Position numbers and translations under genes: made by a program. This document shows positions 8,572-16,912 of a stretch of 32,610 bases of DNA, in pieces. Source of the stretch: an uncultured Acidimicrobiales bacterium (GTDB lineage Bacteria; Actinomycetota; Acidimicrobiia; Acidimicrobiales; SHLQ01); contig CALKGG010000077.1 of assembly GCA_938084885.1 (NCBI GenBank), positions 1 through 32,610 on the forward strand, in the 5' to 3' direction. Position 1 is the stretch's first letter. Every line of letters starts with the position of its first letter. The notes beneath the pieces are model-generated. The model had not been told where the DNA came from. It was given only the letters and a program-made list of their open reading frames with translations, and searched no databases.

Positions 8572-9392
8572 AACAGTCCCCTTCGTGGGTTCACGTCGTT
8601 GGTGAGCTCGTCGATTGTCTCGCCTGGGTCGATGCTGCCTGGGTCGATGCTGCCGGTGTCGATGTCGCCGAGATCTGTGCCGACGCCATCGGTCGTGCTC
8701 TTGGCAGCATTCTGGGCTGCGGAGCCCTTGCCCTCGAGGCTGCTGACGAACTTGTCGAACAGGCCGGTCTTGGGGGCGGCTGCTGCAACGGCACCAGCGG
8801 CACCAGCGGCACCAGCGGCACCCTCAGGTGACAACGCGTCGTCGATTCCCGCGTCGGGAGCATCTGGTGGAACAACTTCAGGAGCTTGCGTCGTTGTCAC
8901 CTCGGGTTCGACTGGCGAAACCGCATCTGCAGCTCCATCCATGGTCGGCTCGGTTTCGACAACGACGTTGTGCTCCTCTTCTGAAAATTCATAGCCAGTG
9001 TCGACGGCAAGATCGGCATCTGGCTGGGGAACGTCGCCGAACAGGCCGTTGCTTTGACGGGCGTCGGCGGTGGTCGCGTCGATCGCGCTCGCCGCCGTCG
9101 AGCCGGAATCGGCTACAGCATCGTTCTGCATAGCTACAGCATCGTTCTGCATAGCTGCAGCATCGTTCTGCATAGCTGTGCCAACCGCGGTACCGCTGGC
9201 CCGATCAACAACGTTGATCCGGTAATACGGCTGGAAATCATATCGAATCTCGTTGGTCTCAAAGATCCGAGGGCGCTCGATGGAATCGACGTTGCGCAGG
9301 CGCTCAGCGGCTTCCACCGCCGCGTCAAGATCAGAGCAGGACTCAACAGCAGAACTGCCATCGGTTCGCTGATATACGACTATAAATGCCAT
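8562..9392 (-). CDS. Repeat-rich acidic protein with three GLF motifs
   Basis: 276 residues from the ATG at 9392, chosen because GGAG lies 6 bases upstream; a start 12 codons earlier lacks this. The N-terminal 65 residues look like a small folded alpha/beta domain (MAFIVVYQRTDGSSAVESC ... YYRINVV). The rest is low-complexity and acidic. Repeats include AMQNDAV units (residues 73-93), GAA triplets (191-200) and D(P/T)GSI units (245-258). Three short GLF motifs stand out: GLFGD at 116-120, GLFDKF at 210-215 and GLFGR at the extreme C-terminus. They may be docking motifs. It is divergent from the HEAT-repeat gene. No family recognised. Confidence 0.72.
   Translation of the reverse strand: MAFIVVYQRTDGSSAVESCSDLDAAVEAAERLRNVDSIERPRIFETNEIRYDFQPYYRINVVDRASGTAVGTAMQNDAAAMQNDAVAMQNDAVADSGSTAASAIDATTADARQSNGLFGDVPQPDADLAVDTGYEFSEEEHNVVVETEPTMDGAADAVSPVEPEVTTTQAPEVVPPDAPDAGIDDALSPEGAAGAAGAAGAVAAAAPKTGLFDKFVSSLEGKGSAAQNAAKSTTDGVGTDLGDIDTGSIDPGSIDPGETIDELTNDVNPRRGLFGR
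8623..8652 (-). repeat. Two identical 15-bp tandem repeats
   Basis: CCTGGGTCGATGCTG occurs at 8623-8637 and again at 8638-8652, encoding repeated PGSID in the acidic protein. A degenerate third copy (GGTGTCGATG) follows. Confidence 0.9.
8791..8817 (-). repeat. Three 9-bp tandem repeats
   Basis: GCACCAGCG is repeated exactly at 8791-8799, 8800-8808 and 8809-8817. It gives the Gly-Ala-Ala run of the acidic protein. Confidence 0.9.
9113..9175 (-). repeat. Three 21-bp tandem repeats
   Basis: Units at 9113-9133, 9134-9154 and 9155-9175 share CAGCATCGTTCTGCATAG; the third differs at one base. They encode AMQNDA(V/A) three times. They have the same 21-bp period as the repeats at 5602 and 8501, but an unrelated sequence. 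Confidence 0.95.
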
Positions 9393-9522
9393 CTCGTTCT
9401 CCAGAAGACTCTGATGTATTGGTTCCAATCGGACTCAACCCCTCTCACTTAAATCGTCTCGAATACTCACGTGCCCGTATTCTTATGGGTACCACCCCTT
9501 ACAGATTGGGCAAAACCGAGCA

Positions 9523-10095
9523 ATGAGCTCCCGACAACAACTCATCCGCGCAGAAGCCGACGGGGATGTTGCAGCTCTTCAGAAGGCCCAACGCGACGCG
9601 GACCCACAGATCCGTGCACTCTCCCTCGGTTCGCTCCAACGAATGGACGCCCTCACCGACGACCTGCTCAACGCCGCGCTGAGCGACGATGATCGCGACG
9701 TTCGAGTGCGTGCCATCGAGCTCGCCTTCGATCGCCAACACATCCAACTGGTACCCGGCCTAGCCGACGAGGACGACCTCGTCGTCGAAACCACAGCATG
9801 GGCGCTTGGCGAACGCGAAGCACCCGACGCCGAAAGCATCGCAGCGTTGGTTTCGACCGCGTCCGATCACCGGGTATCGATTTGTCGGGAGGCCGCCATT
9901 GCAGCACTCGGCGCAATTGGCCACCCCGATGGGCTACCGGCGATCCTCGCTGGACTTCAGGATCGAGCGCCGGTGCGCCGACGCGCCGTGCTCGCTCTTG
10001 CACCGTTCGACACCCCCGAGGTCACCACTGCGCTCGAAGAGGCGCTCAACGACCGGGACCGTCAAGTCCGCCAAGCCGCCGAAGACCTGCTGTAA
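9523..10095 (+). CDS. HEAT-repeat protein
   Basis: A 190-residue soluble protein made of about five to six HEAT or PBS-lyase-type helical repeats: DADPQIRALSLGSLQRM, SDDDRDVRVRAIELAF, EDDLVVETTAWALGE, DHRVSICREAAIAALGAIG, DRAPVRRRAVLAL and NDRDRQVRQAAEDLL. Such folds are usually protein-binding scaffolds. No lyase-specific residues were identified. The ribosome site before the ATG is weak. It is divergent from the acidic repeat protein (130-base shared upstream region) and converges on the ABC exporter with 17 bases between stops. Confidence 0.85.
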   Translation: MSSRQQLIRAEADGDVAALQKAQRDADPQIRALSLGSLQRMDALTDDLLNAALSDDDRDVRVRAIELAFDRQHIQLVPGLADEDDLVVETTAWALGEREAPDAESIAALVSTASDHRVSICREAAIAALGAIGHPDGLPAILAGLQDRAPVRRRAVLALAPFDTPEVTTALEEALNDRDRQVRQAAEDLL

Positions 10096-10112
10096 CAACC
10101 CCAGGTGCGCGG

Positions 10113-11894
10113 CTACGACGCTTGTCGGAACTGCTCCATAAAGAGGCCGTGGTAGAAGCCCTTCTTTGCCAACAGCTCATCGTGCGTGCCCATCTCTTCG
10201 ATTCGACCATTGTCGAGGGCGATGATCATGTCGGCGTCACGAACAGTCGACAGTCGATGCGCAATCACAAACGACGTGCGCCCTGCCATCAGCCGGCGCA
10301 TCGCCACCTGAATCTCGCGTTCGGTGCGAGTGTCGACCGATGACGTTGCCTCGTCGAGAATGAGCACATCGGGTTGGGCAACAATGGCCCGAGCAATGGT
10401 GATGAGCTGGCGCTGACCTTGCGACAGATTGTTGCCCCCTTCGCCTAGCACCGTGTCGTACCCATTGGGTAGACGGCAAATAAATGAGTGGGCGTTCGCG
10501 TCCTTTGCCGCAGCGATGCACTCATCGTCGGTGGCATCGAAGCGGCCGTACTTGAGGTTGTACATCACCGATTCACTGAACAAGAACGGCGTTTGCAGAA
10601 CAACCGCAGCGCGAAGGCGAAGGTCGTCGACGGCAAGCGACACGAGTGGCTTGTCATCGAGGCGAATCTCTCCGTCATCGATTTCGTAGAAGCGACCAAT
10701 GAGGTTGATGATCGTCGACTTGCCAGCCCCCGTCGGCCCAATGAGCCCAATCATCTGTCCGGGCGCTGCATGAAACGAGTTCTCGAACAAGATCTGTCGA
10801 CCGGCCTCGTAGGAGAAGTCGACCTGATCGAACACGACGTCTCCTTCAGCGTGGGCGATTGGTTCGGCATCGGCGTCGTCGATGATGGTCGGCATCTCGT
10901 CGAGGAGTTCGAAGATGCGGCTCGCGCCAGCGGCTGCCTGAATAGCCTGATTCATCGACCTCGAAATCTGGCCGACCGGTTGAGCAAACTGTTGGGAGTA
11001 GCCAAGGAACGCAACGACCGAACCAACGCTCGTTGCACCGCTCACCACACGAAGGCCGCCAACCAACGCCACCGCCGCAACGTTGCTGTTTGAAACCAGC
11101 CGTACGAGCGGCATGACGCTGAAGGCCAGAAACGATGCGGTTCTGTCGGCGTCACGGGCCTCTTCGGAAAGCGCCCGCAGCTCGGCGAGCGACGGGCGAG
11201 CCTGTCCGTAGGCCTGCAACGTCTTTTGGCCAGTGACGTTCTCTTCGAGCACGCCGTTGATCTGGCCCACCGAGGCCTGCAAGGCCGCAAAGTTCTTGCC
11301 GACGCGCTTGGCGACTTGGCCCATCAGGACCGCCGACACGGGTGCAAGCAAAATCACGACGATTGCGAGCGGAACATCGATCGTGAACATGATGATCGTG
11401 ACCGCCAGAAACTGGATCGCAGACGAAACAATCCCAAATAGTGACGACGACAGGAACGTGTTGACGACCTCAGTGTCAGAGGTGATACGACTCATGATCT
11501 CACCAGTGGAACGGCTCTGATGGAACCCGAGCGACAGCGTCTGCATCTTCTCGAACAGCTCTTCTCGCAACGTCCGCATTGCGTGCTGCGCTGCGATTGC
11601 GATGAGGTTGGCGGCGATCCATCGAAGCAACCACGTGAGCAAGGCCAGAACAATGATCAACATTGCTTGCGAGCCAATGCGGTCGGTCGACCCATCAGCG
11701 AGGTCGTTGACCGCCCGGCCAAACAGGAACGGCTGAACCGATTGCGCAACAAGCGCCACCAGCAACAGAATTCCCGATGCCGACGCCACGATCGGGCGAA
11801 GGAACAGGTAGCGGGCGAGGCGGCGGAGGGTTACCAACCCACCGGGATGATCGGACCGCGGTTGGCGTGCTGGATTCGTCGAGGCCGAGGTCAC
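10113..11894 (-). CDS. ABC exporter half-transporter, catalytically intact subunit
   Basis: 593 residues: an N-terminal six-helix exporter membrane domain (about 30-320) fused to a C-terminal ATPase domain. Walker A GPTGAGKS is at 386-393, the signature is LSQGQ at 490-494 (not the usual LSGGQ), and Walker B LILDE at 511-515 includes the catalytic Glu515. The H-loop His545 lies in VIAHRLSTV. It begins with GTG, sharing four bases (GTGA) with the stop of the upstream partner, so the two are translationally coupled. The pair fits a heterodimeric exporter of the LmrCD/BmrCD/TM287-288 type that moves lipids, drugs or peptides outward. The substrate is unknown. Confidence 0.93.
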   Translation of the reverse strand: MTSASTNPARQPRSDHPGGLVTLRRLARYLFLRPIVASASGILLLVALVAQSVQPFLFGRAVNDLADGSTDRIGSQAMLIIVLALLTWLLRWIAANLIAIAAQHAMRTLREELFEKMQTLSLGFHQSRSTGEIMSRITSDTEVVNTFLSSSLFGIVSSAIQFLAVTIIMFTIDVPLAIVVILLAPVSAVLMGQVAKRVGKNFAALQASVGQINGVLEENVTGQKTLQAYGQARPSLAELRALSEEARDADRTASFLAFSVMPLVRLVSNSNVAAVALVGGLRVVSGATSVGSVVAFLGYSQQFAQPVGQISRSMNQAIQAAAGASRIFELLDEMPTIIDDADAEPIAHAEGDVVFDQVDFSYEAGRQILFENSFHAAPGQMIGLIGPTGAGKSTIINLIGRFYEIDDGEIRLDDKPLVSLAVDDLRLRAAVVLQTPFLFSESVMYNLKYGRFDATDDECIAAAKDANAHSFICRLPNGYDTVLGEGGNNLSQGQRQLITIARAIVAQPDVLILDEATSSVDTRTEREIQVAMRRLMAGRTSFVIAHRLSTVRDADMIIALDNGRIEEMGTHDELLAKKGFYHGLFMEQFRQAS

Positions 11895-13690
11895 GGTGTG
11901 GCCCCATGGTCGAGCAGCGACTCGATCTCGTCGAGCGGCCCGAGTTGGGATTCGACGATCTCTCGGTAGCGCGCACTGTTTGCGAGCAGTTCTGAGTGCG
12001 TGCCGTTGCCAATGAGTTGCCCTTGGTCAAGCAGCAAGATGCGATCGGCGCTGAGCGCTGCAGTAACCCGTTGGACGACCATGATCACCGTCGTGTCGGC
12101 GAAACGTTCGTCGAGATTGTCCATAATTCGAGCTTCGGTCGCGACGTCGACCGCCGAGGTCGTGTCGTCGAGGATCAGGATCTGGGGTTCGGCGACCAAG
12201 GCTCGGGCGAGGGCGATCCGTTGACGTTGCCCACCCGACAAGTTGTTGCCCCGCTCGGTTGCGTTTGCGTTGAACCCGGCCTCGAGGGCGGAGATAAACG
12301 CGAGCGCGTCGGCCGACTCGGCGGCGGCCCGAACCTCATCGGCATTCGCCGATGCGCGTCCCATCGAGATGTTCCTTCCGATCGAACCCGTGAACACGTT
12401 GGCCTGCTGCAACGCCACGGCAACGTTGGCGCGTAAGTCATCGAGTGCAAGGTCTCGCACATCGTGCCCATCGATGCGAACCGTCCCAGCCGTCACGTCA
12501 TAGAAGCGAGGAATACAGCTGACGAGCGACGTCTTGCCCGAACCAGTCGCACCCAGGATCACGACGGTCTCCCCCGGCTCGATGACGAACGAAATGCCAT
12601 CGAGCACGGGCGACGTCGGCTCGGTGTCGCCACTCGAATCTGTTTGGTAGCGCAGTGACACGTCCTCGAACTCGATCGAACCGCGGACCCGATCGAGCGC
12701 AATTGGCACGGCGGGTTCGGCGACTTCGGGTTGGGCGTTGATGACTTCCATCAAGCGCCCGAGCGAACCGGCCATTCGTCCAATTTCGGGAAGCACAAAC
12801 CCAAGAAAGGCAATTGGCAGCATCGCTGCAAAGAGATAGTTAAAGAAGGTGGCGAGCTCGCCAGCGGTAAGAAAGCCCGCTCCCCCGCTACTCGTCAGCA
12901 GGAGCGCACCCGACACGGCAAGGAACAACAGCGTCATAAAGCTCGGCTCCATGACGGCAATACGTCGAGCCGGCCGAAGCGCAGCATCGTAGAGATCGTC
13001 GTTGCGCTCCTCGTATCGTTCAAGTTCGAGCGGTTGACGAACAAAGTTTTTCACGACCTGCACACCGGCGAGGTTCTCTTGCAGAACGGTGTTCAGCCCG
13101 TCGAGACGCTGTTGCTGGGCCCGATACAGGGGACTCAAACCGGGCACGATCACCACGATGATGCCCGTCATGACCAAGATGACAGCAAAGGTCGGCAGCA
13201 AGAGTTGCGGGGTTTCGAACGCGATCAGCCCGACCGCTCCTAGCAACATGACCGGTGCCCGGATGAGCATGGCGGCGCCGATGATCGAGCCGCTTCGCAC
13301 GATCGACACATCGGAAGTTAAGCGGACGAGCAACGCCCCAGTCTTGAACCGGTCGATGTCGCCGAACGACAGCTCGGTGACGCGTTCGTATCCGTCCATG
13401 CGCAGCTGATGTGCTGCCTCGGTGCTCACCGCCGAAGTCAAGCGGGACGCAGCGATACCAAAGACGGCAGATCCGAGGCTGAAAAGAGCCATCACGAGCG
13501 AAATGGAGATGATTGCAGACACATCTTCGTTGCGTATTCCGTCATCGATAATCCGCTGAATCTGCTGCGGAATCAGCAATTCCAAACTGACCGAAATGAC
13601 GAGGAATAGCTGTGACAGGGCAAGAACGCGACGCTGTTTTGCGGGGAGGCGCCGGACAAAGGTGGTGATTGCTTCCCAAGAACCCATCAT
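11891..13690 (-). CDS. ABC exporter half-transporter, subunit with degenerate ATPase site
   Basis: 599 residues with the exporter membrane domain followed by the ATPase domain. Walker A GATGSGKT is at about 380-387 and the signature is canonical LSGGQ. Walker B is followed by Asp509 where the catalytic Glu is expected (LILDDTTSAVD), and the H-loop His is replaced by Gln540 (VVQRV). These are the hallmarks of the non-hydrolysing half-site in heterodimeric exporters, and the partner gene downstream carries the matching non-canonical signature. It is upstream of that partner with a 4-base overlap. The start is ATG-ATG with a weak ribosome site. It is divergent from the Ser/Thr kinase gene. Confidence 0.93.
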   Translation of the reverse strand: MMGSWEAITTFVRRLPAKQRRVLALSQLFLVISVSLELLIPQQIQRIIDDGIRNEDVSAIISISLVMALFSLGSAVFGIAASRLTSAVSTEAAHQLRMDGYERVTELSFGDIDRFKTGALLVRLTSDVSIVRSGSIIGAAMLIRAPVMLLGAVGLIAFETPQLLLPTFAVILVMTGIIVVIVPGLSPLYRAQQQRLDGLNTVLQENLAGVQVVKNFVRQPLELERYEERNDDLYDAALRPARRIAVMEPSFMTLLFLAVSGALLLTSSGGAGFLTAGELATFFNYLFAAMLPIAFLGFVLPEIGRMAGSLGRLMEVINAQPEVAEPAVPIALDRVRGSIEFEDVSLRYQTDSSGDTEPTSPVLDGISFVIEPGETVVILGATGSGKTSLVSCIPRFYDVTAGTVRIDGHDVRDLALDDLRANVAVALQQANVFTGSIGRNISMGRASANADEVRAAAESADALAFISALEAGFNANATERGNNLSGGQRQRIALARALVAEPQILILDDTTSAVDVATEARIMDNLDERFADTTVIMVVQRVTAALSADRILLLDQGQLIGNGTHSELLANSARYREIVESQLGPLDEIESLLDHGATP

Positions 13691-13742
13691 CGGACGTTAC
13701 CGAGGTCGCGGGCAGTCTCGACTTCGGCCCAGCTCGCCGCCG

Positions 13743-13758
13743 CGTTTCACATGAAACA
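13743..13758. promoter_or_regulatory. parS-like sequence (14 of 16 matches)
   Basis: CGTTTCACATGAAACA differs from the ParB-binding consensus TGTTTCACGTGAAACA at two positions, the first base and one central base. It lies between the divergent exporter and kinase genes, 45 bases before the kinase start. It could be a diverged parS site, an operator, or chance. A near-perfect match to an intergenic palindrome is notable, but function is unproven. Confidence 0.4.
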
Positions 13759-13802
13759 TGTAAGACTTAGAACGATCACGAGTACCGAGGGGAATCGTCA
13801 CC

Positions 13803-16247
13803 GTGACATTGCCCAGCATTGAGGGTTACACGATCAGCAATCGGTTAGGAACGGGCGGTTTTGCCTCGGTCTACCTCGCTGCAAACGCCGACGGCGAGCT
13901 CGTTGCGATCAAGGTTCTGCACGCGCATTCGACGAACGAGAACGATCTTCGCCGTTTCGAGCGCGAACGCATGACGATGGAGGCGTTCGGCGGGCATCCA
14001 CACATTGTTGGGGTCCATGACACCGGCGAGACCGAGAGCGGCGAGCACTACATGGTGCTCGAGTACGTCGACGGCGGATCGGTCCGTGACCTCATCAAGG
14101 ACCAAGGCGCATTGCATTGGGGAGATGCCTTGCGTATCTCGGTGCAGATGTGTTCGGCCCTCGACGTGGCCCACCGAAGCGGCGTTCTACATCGGGACGT
14201 CAAGCCAGGCAACGTCCTGTTACATGACGAAACGGCCAAGCTCACCGACTTTGGAATCGCGCGGCTTATTGGGCAAAGCCAAGTCACTGCTGCACAGTCG
14301 ATCATTGGCACGCTCGCCTACACCCCACCTGAGGTGTTTCACAACCGCGGCTTCGACGGCCGCGGCGACATCTACCAACTGGGCATCACCATGTATGAAA
14401 TGTTGCTCGGTCGGGCGCCGTTTACCTCGGCCGCTGCCGACAACAAGGCAATGATTATCCGGCGTATTCTCGACAAGCCGGCGCCGTCACTCGCCCCGTT
14501 TGATATCCCTCAGCAGATCAGCGATTTGCTCGACGAGGTTCTGGCAAAGGACCCCGCCGACAGGCCCCAGAGCGCCCAGGGCCTCGGCCAACGTTTGAAC
14601 GACATCGAGCGTGAACTCGGTCGGGCCCCAACGCCGATGTATCAACAGGACAGCGACACGAGCACAGCAGGCGCAACGACAACAGATCATCGCAATGACA
14701 TCGACACCAATCATGGGTTGACGGTGCCGATCGATATGGCCGACGTCCCGACGCCACCGTCTGTTTCCCCGTCCAACGATGCCAACCTCACCGTTGCCGA
14801 GCCACGGCCTTCCCAGGCCACCTCGGTCCTCCAACAGCCCGAACGCCCCGACACAACGCCTGTTGAAGCAGCACCTTCGGAGCCACAGACCAGCCGGGCC
14901 GCCGCGAGTAACCCTCCAGATCCCGAGACGAGTGGCCGGAGCCGAGCGCCGTGGCTCGTGCTCCTACTCGGGCTCGTCGTCATTGGCGGCGCTGGGGCCC
15001 TGTTCGCACTCAATAGCTCTGGCAGTGGCAGCGACGACGGCGCAAACGATCCGGTCGAAGAACCCGGAACCGGCGACTCGACAGATGTCGGCGGCGAGAC
15101 GTCAACGCCAACACCCGAGTTCGCTCCCGTCGATAGCGACGTGTTCGCGCTTCCTGATGGCACCGACGGTGTGGTCTTTGACTCGGTGAGGAACAGCTTT
15201 GGCCTAACGATCGTGGGCAGCGCCGGTGACGGCGAACGGGTGAGCGATCAACGGTCGATCCTGTGGACCCTCGATGACGACAACGGCTTCGCTGTCCAAC
15301 GCGATTTCAGCGATTCGGGTCCGCACCGCATGTGGTCTATCGGCGTTATCGATGGCGAAACCTTTCTCTCGGTCGGCGATTCGCCGGGCCTCGATGGGAT
15401 TGCGTGGGCGGGAGGCCAAGCGTCGGCGTTCACCAATGTGACTCCCGCAGAACTCACCGGGCCCGGACGCGACCAGCTTCGTGTCGCGGTCGAAGACACC
15501 TCACAAGATCCGACCTTCCTCGTTGGCGGAAGCCGCGCTGACGAAGTGACGGGTTTGTGGGAAGTGCGCGGTGAACCGTCGTGGCAAGACCCCACCTGGA
15601 CCCAGATAGATCTGGGCGATGAACCCGGCGTCATCAGCGACATTGCGGTCGAGGGAGACCTTGCGGTAGCCGTCGGCATGGAGACGATCGATGGCCAAGA
15701 CGTCGGAGTCATGCTCATTCGGCGAGGCGGCACCTGGACCAATCTGATCGAGCCGCAACCCAACACCCAGTTTTGGGGTGTGGCCATCGATGGCGGCCAG
15801 ATCTTCGCAGTGGGCGAACAAAACACCAACAGCTCTCCGAATCCGTTCGCCGTGATCTCCAACGCGGATGGCGTCGGCAACATTCACGTCCTTCCCATTC
15901 GAAGCGGTGACGGCGGCGTGCAAACCGGAATCGCCCGGTCGGTTGCGGCGCTCGATGATGGCACGGTGATTGCGATTGGTGATGTGGGACGGTTGATCGA
16001 CCCTGACGATGCCGAATCGGCCATCGACCGCGACGGTGCCGTTTGGGAGTACCTCCCAGACCAAGACGTGTGGACCACCCGGGCGTCGCCGGATCTACTC
16101 GCCGACGGGTTCACCGAGTTGTGGGCCATCGACGAGTGGAACGACACCGTCTACGTGTTCGGCCGCACCGAAACAGATGATGGCCGTCAACCCGCAGGGG
16201 CCTGGACCCTCACCTTGAATGAGCGTCCAGACAGCCAACCAGAATGA
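13803..16247 (+). CDS. PknB-type receptor Ser/Thr protein kinase
   Basis: 814 residues. The cytoplasmic kinase domain spans about residues 8-270: Gly loop LGTGGFASV, Lys37 in VAIK, catalytic HRDVKPGN with Asp132, DFG at 149-151, and an activation segment ending GTLAYTPPE. A Pro/Thr/Ser-rich juxtamembrane linker (about 280-380) precedes one transmembrane helix at about 383-403. About 410 residues follow outside the membrane, with recurring blades of the type AVGMETIDGQDVG, VAIDGGQIFAVGE and IAIGDVGRL, suggesting a beta-propeller-like sensor rather than PASTA domains. Translation starts at GTG 13803 after GAGGGG. A parS-like site lies upstream. The ligand and phosphorylation targets are unknown. 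Confidence 0.92.
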   Translation: MTLPSIEGYTISNRLGTGGFASVYLAANADGELVAIKVLHAHSTNENDLRRFERERMTMEAFGGHPHIVGVHDTGETESGEHYMVLEYVDGGSVRDLIKDQGALHWGDALRISVQMCSALDVAHRSGVLHRDVKPGNVLLHDETAKLTDFGIARLIGQSQVTAAQSIIGTLAYTPPEVFHNRGFDGRGDIYQLGITMYEMLLGRAPFTSAAADNKAMIIRRILDKPAPSLAPFDIPQQISDLLDEVLAKDPADRPQSAQGLGQRLNDIERELGRAPTPMYQQDSDTSTAGATTTDHRNDIDTNHGLTVPIDMADVPTPPSVSPSNDANLTVAEPRPSQATSVLQQPERPDTTPVEAAPSEPQTSRAAASNPPDPETSGRSRAPWLVLLLGLVVIGGAGALFALNSSGSGSDDGANDPVEEPGTGDSTDVGGETSTPTPEFAPVDSDVFALPDGTDGVVFDSVRNSFGLTIVGSAGDGERVSDQRSILWTLDDDNGFAVQRDFSDSGPHRMWSIGVIDGETFLSVGDSPGLDGIAWAGGQASAFTNVTPAELTGPGRDQLRVAVEDTSQDPTFLVGGSRADEVTGLWEVRGEPSWQDPTWTQIDLGDEPGVISDIAVEGDLAVAVGMETIDGQDVGVMLIRRGGTWTNLIEPQPNTQFWGVAIDGGQIFAVGEQNTNSSPNPFAVISNADGVGNIHVLPIRSGDGGVQTGIARSVAALDDGTVIAIGDVGRLIDPDDAESAIDRDGAVWEYLPDQDVWTTRASPDLLADGFTELWAIDEWNDTVYVFGRTETDDGRQPAGAWTLTLNERPDSQPE

Positions 16248-16264
16248 GTGAGCTCAGCGCTCAC
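16248..16264. terminator. Hairpin after the kinase gene
   Basis: GTGAGC-TCAGC-GCTCAC starts immediately after the kinase stop codon and sits between convergent genes. The stem has 6 bp and no T-run follows, so it is a weak candidate. Confidence 0.3.
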
Positions 16265-16299
16265 GCTGCTCGTCGAAACCGCTGCTACTCGAACCTGCG

Positions 16300-16908
16300 T
16301 TATGGAATCGAGAAACCCTGATTTGCGTTGCGGCCAATCAAGGCGAGGAAGCGCACCGCGGCTGATGAATCGGGCGGCGGCGTGACAGGCGAACCAAACA
16401 CCATCGACTCGGCCAGCTCATCGAGCATGGGAAAAAGGAAGTCGAGCGCCGCTTCGGCCAACTCGTCAGGAATTTCAGCGTCGACACCGATCGTGTGCGC
16501 GAGGTCCCACGTATGGCCGAGCACATCGACCAAACGGAACCGGGCAAACACATGCCCCGGCCGCTCACCGACCGGGTGCTGCACAACCTGATCCATTGCA
16601 CCCTCGGCGCGCCACGCCTCGATCGCGGCCAAAGCAGTCCCCCGCCACGTCGCCACCGGGTTCGGACCCAAGATCGACGTATCTATCGCGATGGTCGACG
16701 GCAACGGGTTGCCCGTAAAGAGCAACGGCACCGATGCATCACCGAGCACGACGTGACTAATCAACGCCTGCACATTCCAACCATCACACGGCGTCTCGAG
16801 CTCGAGATGCTCGTCGTCGACCTGCAACAGCACCCGCCCAAAACGAGCCATCGCCGCGATGACATCTTCGGCTGGATCGGCGCCGAGCTCGGGCAGTTCG
16901 CTGCTCAC
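16300..16908 (-). CDS. TIGR03086-like DinB-fold protein (mycothiol enzyme superfamily)
   Basis: 202 residues from the GTG at 16908. The CDGWNVQALISHVVLGD motif and a later LGHTWDLAH motif are characteristic of actinobacterial DinB-fold proteins related to mycothiol-dependent maleylpyruvate isomerase. His52, His132 and His138 are the likely metal ligands. Members are often annotated as metal-dependent, thiol-linked enzymes, but most have no known substrate. The start was chosen because it lies only 4 bases after the guaA stop; an upstream extension would overlap guaA. It therefore appears co-transcribed with guaB3-guaA. A link to purine metabolism cannot be deduced. Confidence 0.82.
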   Translation of the reverse strand: MSSELPELGADPAEDVIAAMARFGRVLLQVDDEHLELETPCDGWNVQALISHVVLGDASVPLLFTGNPLPSTIAIDTSILGPNPVATWRGTALAAIEAWRAEGAMDQVVQHPVGERPGHVFARFRLVDVLGHTWDLAHTIGVDAEIPDELAEAALDFLFPMLDELAESMVFGSPVTPPPDSSAAVRFLALIGRNANQGFSIP

Positions 16909-16912
16909 GCGC

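Noticed and set aside
8501-9175. Repeat units considered as a CRISPR array or recombination att sites
   Set aside because: Units are directly adjacent with no spacers, in multiples of three inside coding sequence, and differ between loci; simple tandem duplications explain them.
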